Notes under the pieces: model-generated | Seen by the model: the letters and a program-made list of their open reading frames with translations, nothing else | What the model was told of the DNA's origin: nothing | Database searches by the model: none | Assembly (NCBI GenBank): GCA_021234155.1 | Contig: JAJEKV010000136.1 | Span: forward strand, 1,054,001 to 1,118,000 | Reading direction: 5' to 3' | Origin: Isoetes taiwanensis | Lineage: Eukaryota > Streptophyta > Lycopodiopsida > Isoetales > Isoetaceae | Length of the DNA stretch: 64,000 bases | In this document: piece after piece, positions 1 through 10,073 of the stretch | How the letters are laid out: every line of letters begins with the position of its first letter | How positions within the stretch are numbered: the stretch's first letter is position 1 | Program-made: the position numbers and the translations under genes

Positions 1-1
1 C

Positions 2-500
2 ATGCTCACCGGGATGATCATGATCCACGGAGCTTTTACTTGTGTAGCCAAAATGGAAGGAAAGATCTTAACTAAAGTTACGCTAGATGGAGGATCACCC
101 ACGAATGTGATGCCACATCATATTATGAGGTTGTGTGGTCTAGAAATAGACAAAGAAAGCTCCAATGATCTTAAAAATCTTTTCTAACACGAAAATCAAT
201 CCGGTTGGAATAGTTAGCAATGTGCCTATTGATGTTGAAGGAATAATGGTTGCGACTAACTTTGTTGTGGTTGCTTTCGAAGGAATAGGGGACAAATCAG
301 ATATTTATGACTGCTCTTGGGAGAAAATGGCTTTCTGAGTTGATGCTAGGCACTGTGTGGTCAAAAGGTGAATGCACTATTTCAAATGGCAAGAAAAAAA
401 GGTAACATTGTACAACAAGTTAGGAGAATTTGAAAATATGAATTTCATTGAAGAAGAAATCTTTGTTGTCACATCCAGGTGTGGAGAGTTTGATTTGAAT
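2..500 (+). pseudogene. Retroviral-type aspartic protease region of copy A (frame broken)
   Basis: The first frame reads into a protease active site of the form LDGGSPTN near base 87. This is the DGG variant of the D-S/T-G catalytic loop that plant Tat-like elements commonly carry. After a frame break, the flap region and a damaged LLGRKWL-type segment near 310-340 follow; copy B preserves the latter. The protease would cut the Gag-Pol polyprotein. Copy A has extra or missing bases around 160, 311, 335, 350 and 465. Copy B differs at the same places, several of them CTG or CAG sites. The upstream gag part lies outside the window. Confidence 0.7.
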
Positions 501-519
501 GCGGTAGAGTTGGAACGAC

Positions 520-1010
520 ATGAAAATTCCTAAAGAGTTAACTTCAGCCAAAGCGGGGTAATTTTGCTTATTTGTGGTTTGATGGTGGTGTCTCCAAAAG
601 GCTTAATGTGGCATCTTGCGGCTATTCTTAAGGATGCCTCAATAGGTACATTGGCTAAAGTAGGAAGAATTTATCCAAATGTCACTTCTAATATGGCGAG
701 TACAAGGCATTAATTGCAGGTCTTCAAGAGGCAAAAGAAATCTAAACATCGGTGATGTTATCATCTTTGGAGATTCTCGGCTTATGCGGGCAAATATCAA
801 GAGAGTATCAGGCCAAGAGTGAAGACATGATGCGACTTAGAGATCAAGCTATCTTTGGAACTAAGAAAATTTAAAAACACGGGAGCTTTGCCATGTGCCA
901 AGGGAGCAAAATTGTGAAGCAGATTCACTATGCAAAAGTGTGCTATTGGAACACTTAGCTGAGGGAGCAATTCAAGAAGATGAGCTTGAAAAGAAAGATC
1001 TGCAACAGCT
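520..1010 (+). pseudogene. Archaeal-type RNase H domain of copy A, located before RT (frame broken)
   Basis: This is the counterpart of the cleaner RNase H at 21876-22340. A FDGG segment with the first catalytic aspartate is seen at about 578-589. The last catalytic segment, EADSLCK, lies in the open frame that begins near 895. The intervening frame is broken at several places (near 617, 695, 740, 785, 850), each with an extra or missing base relative to copy B. The domain would degrade the RNA strand of the RNA/DNA hybrid during reverse transcription. Its position upstream of RT is described in the findings. Confidence 0.75.
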
Positions 1011-1039
1011 GTACCCTATCCTGGTAATCAATGCAAGTG

Positions 1040-1965
1040 AAGACAAACAGGTAAAGGAGATCAAGGTAAACAAAAAGGGTCTAGATAGGGTATTGTATGT
1101 TGGTGATTTGTTTAAGGAGGAAGACAATACCTTTGTTACTGAATTCTTTGATGATTGGAAGGATATCTTTGCTTGGGATTATGATGAGTTGGTTGGTGTT
1201 GATAAAAAGATTTGTGAGTTTGAAATCAAGATCAAGGAAGGTATGAAACTTTGTTATACAAAAACTAAGAAGGATTAATGCTTCCTTATTAGGTTTAATT
1301 AAGGATGAGTTATACAAAATGAAAGATGCAGGTGTGATTGCAGAAATTGTAAATCCTGAGTGGCTATCTTGCATTGTTCCTGTTGAGAAGAAAAATAAAA
1401 CTATCAGAATCTGCATAGATTATAGAGATCTAAACAAAGCCACTATCAAAGATTGCTATCCATTGCCATTCCTGGAAGAAGTACTACATGCTGTGGCAGG
1501 GAAGGAAATTTACTCATTCTTAGATGGCTTTTTAGGTTTTAACCAAATAAGCATCAAGGAAAGTGATCAGCCAAAACCTCATTCATTACACCTTGGGGAA
1601 CATTTGCCATGAAAAGAATGCCATTTGGATTGATGAATGCATCGCAACATTCAAAGAGCCATGGATACAATTTTCAAAGAAATGCCTGCCAATACTTTTC
1701 GTGTATTTCTAGATGACCTTTGTTTGGGAACTTCTCTGGAAAAACATTTTTGTATGCTAACCTTGCTGTTTGATTTGTGTAGAAAAGGAGGAGTAAGTCT
1801 GAACCCCAAAAAGTGTATTTTTTTATCCTCTAAGGGAGAATTGCTTGGGCATGTAGTATCTACAGCAGGAATTCAAATATCTGAAAGTAAGGTTGAAGCC
1901 CTAAGGAAATTAGCACCTCCAAAAACTCTCAAAGCGGGGTTAAAAGCTTCATGGGGATGACCAGC
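1040..1965 (+). pseudogene. Reverse transcriptase domain of copy A (frame broken)
   Basis: The segment begins with the DIFAWDYDELVG region that precedes RT in plant Tat-like elements. It then shows RICIDYRDLNKAT and PLPFLEEV (about 1410-1475), the finger/palm motifs of Ty3/gypsy RT. The catalytic motif is FLDD (1706-1717), a variant of the usual YxDD, followed by CIFLSSKGELLGHVV of the palm/thumb. Frames switch near 1245, 1575, 1650 and 1940, so no single open frame covers the domain. Copy B is open across some of these breaks and broken at others, so part of the damage is copy-specific or due to sequencing. Confidence 0.85.
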
Positions 1966-3270
1966 TTCTTGAGAATGTATGTCCCTCATTTTTCCCACAC
2001 TATGAGCCCAATTTCTAACCTCACAAAGGTTGGGAAATTCTCCAAAAGTGAAAGCAAACATATCCTGGTAGATTGGGATGAGCAGTGCCAAGACTCTTTT
2101 GACAAGATCATTGAGGCCATTTGCAAATCTATCTTACTTAAACCCCCTGATCTAGAGAAGCCCTTCAAAGCATATATCAGTGTCACAAAGAAGGCAATTG
2201 GTTTGGCACTGCTGCAAGAGGATCATGTAATTGCTTTTGCAAGCAAAATGTGGTCAGATACTGAATTGAGATATCCCAGATTGGAGAAAAGTGCAGCAGC
2301 CTTGATGTTCTTAATAGAGAGACAAGGACATCTTCTTCAGAACAATCAGGTGCAAGTGTTCATGAGACAAAATCCTTTCTCACTCCTCTTTGCAAAAAAA
2401 CAACCAAAAGCCAAATTGTGCAGGTGGGCCTGTAAAATCCAAGCTTATGATATTACTGTGAAGGTGGTAAAATTGATCGAGAACCCCAGCTCCTATCTTC
2501 CACATGTGTTGTTTGAGCATGAAGATCAAGATGATTTATGTAGTAATGACAATCTAACAAACTTGATTTCTTTTGATGCAGAAAATATTAACTGGCAGTT
2601 TGACATCAGAAACTATCTTCAGAGCAATGAGTTGCCCAAGAATTTGAGTGGCAGTCAAGAAAGAAGATTCAAAGACAAGTGCAAAAAGTTCAGGCTAATT
2701 GAAGGGATCCTATGCAAAGTTGACAATGAAGGAGTCCTGTTGAGATGTGTGGATGAAGGCGAGGCCAAAATGATAATTGAAGCATGTCATGAGGGAGTTT
2801 GTGGAGGACACTTTGCAGCAGATACAACTGCAAAAAAGATCCTAAGGTCAGGCTACTTTTGGCCCACTCTTTTTAAGGATTGTTATGAGACTATAAAATG
2901 CTGCCATAAATGTCAGATCTTTGGGAAAAAGACCTTGCAGCCAGCTGCCCTGACTGCCATAACTTCCCCTGGACCTTTCCAAATGTGGGGGTTGGATTTT
3001 ATAGGCCCCATAGACCCACCTTCTTCGGCTCAACATCAGTTTATATTAGTTGCCACTGATTACTTTACCAAATGGGCAGAGGCAATTCCTTTGAGAGAAG
3101 CCAATGCTCAAGCCACTGCAAGATTTCTGCATGAAAATATTTGTGTCAGATTTGGCATTCCTTTCAAAATAGTTTCTGACAGAGGCAGCCAGTTCATCAA
3201 CCATACAATTGCATTACTATTAGCCACCTTGAAAGTCAAGCATACCAAAAGTTCATCCTATTACCCTTAG
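1951..3270 (+). CDS. Degenerate gypsy RNase H plus integrase zinc finger and core, ORF of copy A
   Basis: This 439-codon open frame starts inside the RT thumb (FLRMYVPHF). It continues through a gypsy-type RNase H fold (about 2140-2530) and then integrase. The integrase has an HHCC zinc finger (His in ACHEG and GGHF, Cys in CCHKC, about 2784-2910). The catalytic core has aspartates in GLDFIG (about 2993) and SDRGSQF (about 3177). The frame ends at TAG (3268-3270), directly before GNGQAES with the catalytic glutamate. Copy B has the same stop, so it is inherited. The RNase H fold lacks three of four acidic residues: AYIS for AYID, FMRQ for FTDH and SSYL for an AD motif. Only the Glu in RLEKSA remains. 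Confidence 0.85.
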   Translation: MGMTSFLRMYVPHFSHTMSPISNLTKVGKFSKSESKHILVDWDEQCQDSFDKIIEAICKSILLKPPDLEKPFKAYISVTKKAIGLALLQEDHVIAFASKMWSDTELRYPRLEKSAAALMFLIERQGHLLQNNQVQVFMRQNPFSLLFAKKQPKAKLCRWACKIQAYDITVKVVKLIENPSSYLPHVLFEHEDQDDLCSNDNLTNLISFDAENINWQFDIRNYLQSNELPKNLSGSQERRFKDKCKKFRLIEGILCKVDNEGVLLRCVDEGEAKMIIEACHEGVCGGHFAADTTAKKILRSGYFWPTLFKDCYETIKCCHKCQIFGKKTLQPAALTAITSPGPFQMWGLDFIGPIDPPSSAQHQFILVATDYFTKWAEAIPLREANAQATARFLHENICVRFGIPFKIVSDRGSQFINHTIALLLATLKVKHTKSSSYYP

Positions 3271-3859
3271 GGAAATGGCCAAGCAGAATCAACTAACAAG
3301 ACTCTCAAATCTATCCTCAAAAAAACCATCAATGTTTCAAAAAAGGATTGGCACCTAAAACTCCATGATGCACTCTGGGCATATAGAACTACCATCAAAG
3401 TTGCCACAAAACACACTCCTTTCAGTTTGGTATATGGGATAGAGTCAGTGCTTAGAGCTTCCATCACTCAGACTGGCTTATCAGATTAATTTGGAGATGG
3501 ATGAGGCTCTAAAAGACAGATTTGTGAGATTGATACAGCTTGAGGAGCATAGATATGAGGCTGAGAATGCAGTAATGAGAAAAAAAGCTAAAGATATTGC
3601 AGCCTTCAAAGCAGCACACAAATTGCAGGGAGTCTTGAAAACAGGAGAGTTAGTGTTGAAGTGGAACAAGGCAAGGGAAGACATAGCATCCAAATTTGAG
3701 AATCTTTGGGAGGGACCATTTGAAGTGATAGGGACAGCTGGCAAGGATTCATATTGGCTGAAAGATATTACTGATGGCAGAGAATTGATGAACCCTATCA
3801 ACATTGTGCACCTAAAAAGGTATTGGCAACAACATGTTGCCCTTGCTCTGTTCAACTGA
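3271..3859 (+). pseudogene. Integrase C-terminal part of copy A, after stop and deletion
   Basis: Reading continues in the first frame with GNGQAEST, the third catalytic residue of the DDE triad, and WAYRTT, a typical integrase core end. At about 3454 the frame shifts. From 3491 an open frame gives the C-terminal integrase region, with KTGELVLKWN, FENLWEGPFEV and NIVHLKRYW, the usual end of Tat-like Pol. The shift looks like loss of a few codons where such elements normally have a linker. Copy B (24616-25204) has the identical lesion. No chromodomain is visible. Confidence 0.8.
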
Positions 3860-4526
3860 GATCTTTATGGTAAGATGTAGCTAGGTTTAGTTAATGCATA
3901 GGGTAAAAGCAAATCAATTAAGCCTATTTTAGTAAGTCTAGTTCTGCCTTGAAGTTGTTATTCGTGTACTAATGAGTTTCTAAGTTTTGCAAGTACTAAA
4001 GGGCTATGCCAATTGTGATCAACTGAGGGAGTGAATTAATGCTGATCATAGTTCCATGCAGGTGCATCTGAACATGTCATTCACACATCTCTTCCACTGC
4101 ATCATATTATTCTTCATCATCTGAAGTTGCTGCCATTGCCTCCACACCAGCAACTCATTCAAACTAACAAGCTTTATCTTCACATGCAGGTGCATCCTTA
4201 TGATTGCCTCCATCTCTCACCTGATCAAGAGTTGACCTCATTACATCAGAAAACTCATACATTTTCATAAATGTCCCAAGCTGCTGTCATTCCACCATCC
4301 TGCAGCTTCTCATAACTAAAGAGATTTATTTTCCATGCAGGTTCATCTGAAGGTAACATCATATGTACATTCATAATACCAAATCTGTCACCTTCAAGTC
4401 CATATGCAGGTCATTGAGTTGCCAACCATACTCTCACATTGGCAACTGGCTGGAGCTATGTCAAGAGTTACCAAACAGCTGGTCAAAGGGGCTGGTAGAC
4501 CAGCCTTCTCTTTTAGTTTGGCATAA
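3860..4526 (+). other. Noncoding stretch between pol and 3' LTR of copy A, with repeated TGCAGGT motif
   Basis: No long reading frame is present. A short motif of the form CATGCAGGTGCATC recurs at about 4054, 4183, 4333 and 4403, each with a TGCAGGT core. The copy-B counterpart is 25205-25875. There is no purine tract directly before the LTR; the nearest purine-rich run is CAAAGGGG at about 4484, some 40 bases upstream of it. Confidence 0.6.
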
Positions 4527-7042
4527 TGCTGCCATGCCATGGCAGCATGCAAGAGCCAAGCACATATTTACACTAATCCTCTCAGTTTGATTCACTTTGC
4601 AAGACATTAGGGAAGTGCTTCACTAGCATACATCACAGTTTGAAGAGCAAAGGAAGGACAATTGACTCAAGTCACTCAAGAGATACAAGAGGTCAAACAA
4701 GCAAAGGAAGTGAAGAGAAGAAGAGAAAGAAGACCCCTTGAAGAGCATTCCATGGTATGTAACCATTTGTGATCTTGGTATATTTGGCATTTTGATCCCC
4801 ATCTACTCCACCATCCCAAATACCATTGAACCTTGACTCCTTGCTCATACACCTCCCAAAGTCAAACTTGACCTTGAAAGTTCTTTCTAGTCAAAATACA
4901 CCTTCATGAAACACCCACTTGCTTCATCATCCAATAGTTGAAGAGAGACTTGACTAAGTCATGATTTTGCTCATGAAGTCAACATCCCATGCAACTTGAG
5001 CAAAAATAAAAAGAGGGTTGCAAAATCCCTAAGGGAAATGCTCAAAATTCAAGCATGCCCAAGGAGATACCTCAAAGTTGCTCCATAAAATTTTTTGGCT
5101 TCCAAATGAGCACTTGATAAGCCAAGTCCCTCTACACCTCACTTCACACATCAAGTCATCATACCCATCACCATTCTAGCCATTTCATCTCAAACTCTCA
5201 TTCAAATCAAAATTCATTTCAAAACATCAAAAATAGCATCATTGTTGCCACATCACCCTTGACACCTCATCATTCACACACATCATCTCCACATCATTCA
5301 AAAATTTTTGACTAGAGAGAATTTTCAAACTCAAGTGGGCTGACACGTCATCATTCCCATTGGCCACGTCACACCACCTAGCCATGTCATCACTTTCAAA
5401 TGCCACTTCATTCACTCCTTAAACTCTTCTTTTTTCCAAATTCCAAAGAGCTCTATTGTGAAAAAAGGATCCCAGAATATTATAGGGTACAAAAAAAGAT
5501 TCCCCTACAAAAAAAGAATTTTGAGAAAAGGCCTTATTTTAGGCATTATATATGTTTTCTAGGGAATCGTGCCATAGGGCTTAAGGGGTGTAAAAAATTT
5601 TCCTATCTACCCTCCCCCTTAGCCTAATTTCTCCTTCCAGCCAATCTCCCCCTGCCGCGTGGAGCATCCGGGTGTGTGGGGCGGTGGAGGTACCGGATCC
5701 CACGTGGACACTGCACGCAATAATCAGAAAGAATTGATTTTTTTTACCCTTATATACCTTGTCTCCTAAATTCAATCAGGCCTGTGGGATATTTAGCTTC
5801 GAACTGCCAAAACCTAAATCTGGAAAACGCCAAGATCCGTTCAATCCGGCCAAACAGACCATTAAATCACTACCCAAAGTGGCCGAATCATCATGTTTAA
5901 TACCATGAATGCTTAGTGCGAGCTAAAAGACAGAAGATTGGAAGGAAGTAATAAAAATCTCAACGGAACGAAGCCTTCTACAAAAGGGTTTTTTCTGCAC
6001 AGAAGATTCTGGAGGGCTTTGAGGCAAAGAAGGACTCTTGGCTTTGAAGAAGGACCGGCTTGATAATCCTGAGCTTGATTCTGACCTCCTATGTTTACCT
6101 TTGATCCGGATTATTGACTCAATTTTTCTGGATTTTTATGTATACCTATTTGATCCTGTGCCCAAGACCCCGAGCTTGGGATATTACATTGTATCTTCTG
6201 AGTGACTGATTATATTGAAAATCCGACCTTTGTAGCAATTTATTTGAGTTGCATTGTGATCTTTTCCCATAAGCAAAATTGTTATAGACTGAGTATCCAG
6301 TGCCTGTACAAATTGTCAGCTGTGTGTTCTCTGCCTATGTTGCAAATCCTTAGAGAGTGCGAAAGCCAAACCCCTATCAAGGCAAATTGCAGTGTCAATA
6401 CAAGCTAGCATTGTCAAATCATGAGGTATTGCACAACAAGCATGGAGCACAGGAGAGCAACTATCTGAGCATCAATCCTGCCAAACTAAATGTGTGAAAC
6501 TAGGCAATACTAGACACGCACATAGTCCATCTTTAGAAAACATTTTCTTTCAAGATTATTCTCTTCTCATAGTCTTAGGCTAAAAGTTACCAAAAGAAAA
6601 ATTAGGTCCCTTCTTGTCAAAAAGAAAAGTTGGCCCCTGGTGTGCAGACAAATCTGAAAAAAATAGAGTTGGTATCTCCAGAAAATTCATTGCCAATATC
6701 GAGTTCCAAATTTCAGCTCTCTGTTAGGGACATTGACCAAAAATTGACTGGGTCAGTGATCTGATTTATGCCTACCTAGCCTACTCTGACCTCGCTGAGT
6801 TTTTGCAGTCTGTTGGTGTCAAGTGTTGAGCATCTTGTAGAAAGATATCCACACCCATAGCTTCATAGATCACATGCTGCTAGTTATTTTGTGAAGCAGA
6901 CTTTTTTATCTTCAGGGAAACACACTCCTAGTGAACTTTTGTGCATTTATTCTGGAACCTTTGCACTCAGAGTGGTTGCCTTAAGCAACCTAGAGGTTCT
7001 AAACCACTGAGGTTGAAGGTTTTGCCAGGAACACCTTCAACA
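4527..7042 (+). repeat. 3' LTR of TatL copy A
   Basis: The LTR is 2516 bp, starts TGCTGCC and ends TTCAACA, giving TG...CA termini. Boundaries are fixed by comparison with 17370-19886 and 25876-28310 and by the switch to CTTTT flank. It opens with a perfect 10+1+10 palindrome (4527-4547). A candidate core promoter lies inside: G-box CACGTG at 5701 and TATATA at 5751, about 50 bases apart. No protein-coding content is recognised. Confidence 0.93.
5701..5760 (+). promoter_or_regulatory. Putative LTR core promoter: G-box and TATA box
   Basis: CACGTG (5701-5706) is followed by TATATA (5751-5756). The same pair occurs in the 5' LTR of copy B at 18543 and 18595 and in its 3' LTR. The spacing is plausible for a pol II promoter; transcription is inferred only. 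Confidence 0.45.
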
Positions 7043-7720
7043 CTTTTGAAAAAAAAACGACCATCTAGATAGTGTTCCAAAAGCTCGGGATCAGAAGTTG
7101 CAAGCACCATGCAGTATTCATGTTGCATAGCCCAGCAGGCAAACCATGCATTACAATGTTCTTTCCAACACCTTTTCGAACACCGAAAAGATTCAGCCAT
7201 GGCAAGCGCGAGAAAAGGATACATATCCTCATCCATGTGATGCACTTTGATGATATAGTGGAGATGTCATAATATTGAAGAGGTTAAAAACTTGTCTCTC
7301 GTAGTTTTGACTCTTAGGCTGTAAGTGGATTTTTGTATCTGTTCCAAGCTCTCCCAAGTAATAGCACTAATGGCAAGCCCCCACACTTTGAAACCATATA
7401 ATAAAACGAGCTCTACCAATGCCGAAAACAAGTGGCCTTTCTGTGACCAATCATGAATCTCTATGGAAAATAATTATTTTGCATTGCATAGAGTGTCCTC
7501 CAACCAGTAGTCACATGCTTGATGATACATTATTCCGAAGGTGTGTTCTTATAAAATTCTATACCAAGATACTTGTCGCTATTTATGACCAATTCTAGGT
7601 TATTGTTAATGGGATCGCTTTGACCAGGAGTGCAAGATTTGCATATATATTTGGATTCATCTTTATTTTACTATTATAGAACACTACTATCTTTGGGAAC
7701 CTTGTCAACCATTCATGCAT
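7043..7720 (-). pseudogene. Non-LTR retrotransposon RT remnant (unit 0), interrupted by TatL
   Basis: On the minus strand, broken frames read YLGIEFYKN (about 7572-7545), a late RT motif of non-LTR elements. LLYGFKVWG and WESLEQIQKS follow (about 7410-7340), the conserved region after the RT thumb. An open stretch of about 68 codons ends at DGRFFF, where the TatL target site lies. The family is inferred from these motifs. Stops separate the pieces, so it is an old relic. TatL inserted into this relic. Confidence 0.6.
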
Positions 7721-8194
7721 TGTAAAGTGTCAAAGACTTGACTCCACAAAACTCAATCATTCTTCCATGCCCATATTAATTCCTCAACTAATCTGCATCA
7801 TTATGTGTCCACTAAATTTCATTATCTCCAATCACTAAATGGCATGCCCCCTTTTTTTCCGCATCGTCACATTGCAGTCCAAAAGTTGGCCAACAAACTA
7901 TTCCCTTATCTAAAAAGAAAGAAAAAGTAACTAACAGTAGGGCAGGCTTGGGGCAAAGGGTGGGTTGGATGGGAAGAAAGAGGGTGAAGGACACATGAAG
8001 GAAAATATAGAGCAGAAGATAAGATGATGTGAACGATTTTGCTATGGAACAAGCATTCATTGAGCTTTTTCTCTTTTCTTCTCTGCAATTTCCTTCTTTT
8101 GATTTAGCAATTATGGGGTCTTGTTGAGACATTTAGGGGACCAGCGTATATTCCTATAAGATGCTACCATATGGTATATCATAAAAAATACTAT

Positions 8195-8475
8195 TTTTCT
8201 TACACATCCACAAAAGAATATATTGTCATAAATTTACACTCTTAAAACTACTACTGTATCATATTGTCCATCCATTCATGTTGCTTCAAACATTTTCAGC
8301 ATTGTATATAAGATGCGGCTATGTGTTATGACGTAACAAAGAATTCTATCTTTCTTATTCATCCACAAAAGAAATTTGTCATAAGTTTGCACTTTTAAAA
8401 CCACTAGCATATCACGTTATCCATCCATTTCATGTTGTTTCAAACATTTTCAACATTGTGTATGATATGCTCAAT
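8195..8475. repeat. Degenerate two-copy tandem repeat, period about 154 bp
   Basis: The block around 8195-8315 recurs at about 8349-8470. Shared segments include TTCTTACACATCCACAAAAG versus TTCTTATTCATCCACAAAAG, and CATCCATTCATGTTGCTTC versus CATCCATTTCATGTTGTTTC. The same pair is in the other units (from about 16478 and 35748). No coding function is seen. Confidence 0.6.
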
Positions 8476-8505
8476 GGACTTGGTGTATGAACAATTTGAA
8501 GGAGG

Positions 8506-8530
8506 ACATATAATATAATATAATATACTA
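8506..8530. repeat. TAATA-type microsatellite varying between units
   Basis: A short ATAATAT tract. It is about the same length at 16792-16812 and longer at 36060-36085, as expected for slippage after duplication. Confidence 0.6.
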
Positions 8531-8907
8531 GATACATCAGATTTTTTACATCCACGAAGACCAAGAGGTCATGGGAGCCATACAATAGGCTAGTACAACC
8601 ATTACCACTAAAGCCCCTGCCTTGAAAGTTTTTCAAAGGAAAAACCTTTGCATTAATGATGACACTAGACAATCAGGAATAAATAAGCTGATCATGGTGA
8701 CTGTTGATGGTTCAACAATGGAGAACCTCACAATGTGTAATGCGCCAAGTCATGTACAGATGGTGCCCTGAGAATTTGTGGGATCATGGAATGGAGTGCT
8801 TAGATAATGAATTCTGACTATCTCAAAAGTGGGTCATCTCAGAGGTGTATGGTTTTCATCTTCAACATGTAATGGCAACATGCACACAATCTCGCTTCTT
8901 GCGGTAA

Positions 8908-9757
8908 TCACGACTGCTCCCATCTACATGTCTCAATCCGTAGCTTGTGGGGCCCTATGCCAGTTGATGCAGTAGATACAAGCTTTTCCCTGGACAAAGA
9001 AGCAAGCAAATAAGCTTGTGGTCCATTGCCAATGATAATGACTAGTCTTAACTTGGGCCAAGGCAAATGCATCCCATATCTTTTGAAAAAAAAACGACCA
9101 TCTAGATAGTGTTCCAAAAGCTCGGGATCAGAAGTTGCAAGCACCATGCAGTATTCATGTTGCATAGCCCAGCAGGCAAACCATGCATTACAATGTTCTT
9201 TCCAACACCTTTTCGAACACCGAAAAGATTCAGCCATGGCAAGCGCGAGAAAAGGATACATATCCTCATCCATGTGATGCACTTTGATGATATAGTGGAG
9301 ATGTCATAATATTGAAGAGGCTAAAAACTTGTCTCTCGTAGTTTTGACTCTTAGGCTGTAAGTGGATTTTTGTATCTGTTCCAAGCTCTCCCAAGTAATA
9401 GCACTAATGGCAAGCCCCCACACTTTGAAACCATATAATAAAACGAGCTCTACCAATGCCGAAAACAAGTGGCCTTTCTGTGACCAATCATGAATCTCTA
9501 TGGAAAATAATTATTTTGCATTGCATAGAGTGCCCTCCAACCAGTAGTCACATGCTTGATGATACATTATTCCGAAGGTGTGTTCTTATAAAATTCTATA
9601 CCAAGATACTTGTCGCTATTTATGACCAATTCTAGGTTATTGTTAATGGGATCGCTTTGACCAGGAGTGCAAGATTTGCATATATATTTGGATTCATCTT
9701 TATTTTACTATTATAGAACACTACTATCCTTGGGAACCTTGTCAACCATTCATGCAT
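8908..9757 (-). pseudogene. Non-LTR retrotransposon RT remnant spanning the empty TatL site
   Basis: This is the same relic as at 7043-7720 but uninterrupted. A 124-codon minus-strand frame (9282-8908) runs through the TatL target site at 9080-9084. Upstream pieces carry YLGIEFYKN and LLYGFKVWG. It shows the pre-insertion state: GRFFFKRYG reads across the place where copies A and B interrupt the relic. Frames are broken between pieces. Counterparts lie at 28316-28995 (interrupted) and 36468-37317 (uninterrupted). Confidence 0.6.
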
Positions 9758-10073
9758 TGTAAAGTGTCAAAGACTTGACTCCACAAAACTCAATCATTCT
9801 TCCATGCCCATATTAATTCCTCAAGTAATGCGGATCATTATGTGTCCACTAAATTTCATTATCTCCAATCACTAAATGGCATGCCCCTTTTTTTTTTCCA
9901 AGATCGTCACATTGCAGTCCAAAAGTTGGCCAACAAACTATTCCCTTATCTAAAAAGAAAGAAAAAGTAACTAACAGTAGGGCAGGCTTGGGGCAAAGGG
10001 TGGGTTGGATGGGAAGAAAGAGGGTGAAGGACACATGAAGGAAAATATAGAGCAGAAGATAAGATGATGTGAA

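Larger units (their letters stand above)
1..7042 (+). mobile_element. Ty3/gypsy dual-RNase H (Tat-like) LTR retrotransposon, copy A, 5' part outside window
   Basis: The element runs in from the window edge, starting in the protease region, and ends with a complete 3' LTR. Domain order is protease, an archaeal-type RNase H, reverse transcriptase, a degenerate RNase H, then integrase. A noncoding stretch and the LTR follow. It matches copy B (17370-28310) almost base for base from about 2600 to 3860. The 3' flank is CTTTT (7043-7047), the same five bases that flank copy B on both sides. The reading frame is broken many times in the first 1 kb, largely at CTG/CAG positions where copy B reads cleanly, so sequencing error is a likely cause there. 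Assignment to the Tat lineage is inferred from domain content and integrase/RT motifs. Confidence 0.9.
7043..9084. repeat. Array unit 0: 8.3-kb unit with 6.2-kb internal deletion
   Basis: Starts with the target-site bases CTTTT after the copy-A LTR. The left part to 8033 matches 9080-10073, 28311-29303 and 36640-37627. From 8034 it matches 16317-17369 and 35585-36644. The 6243 bases present in unit 1 (10074-16316) are absent. The junction shows only a two-base (AA) microhomology. It runs without interruption into unit 1 through an intact empty target site at 9080-9084. Confidence 0.85.

Noticed and set aside
1-1000. Frameshifts of copy A taken as true evolutionary decay
   Set aside because: Copy B is open at most of these places and the differences sit at CTG/CAG or homopolymers, so sequencing error is at least as likely.
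6202-6408. Small protein encoded in the TatL LTR
   Set aside because: The short frame recurs only because the LTR is repeated, has no recognised domain, and lies in noncoding LTR sequence.
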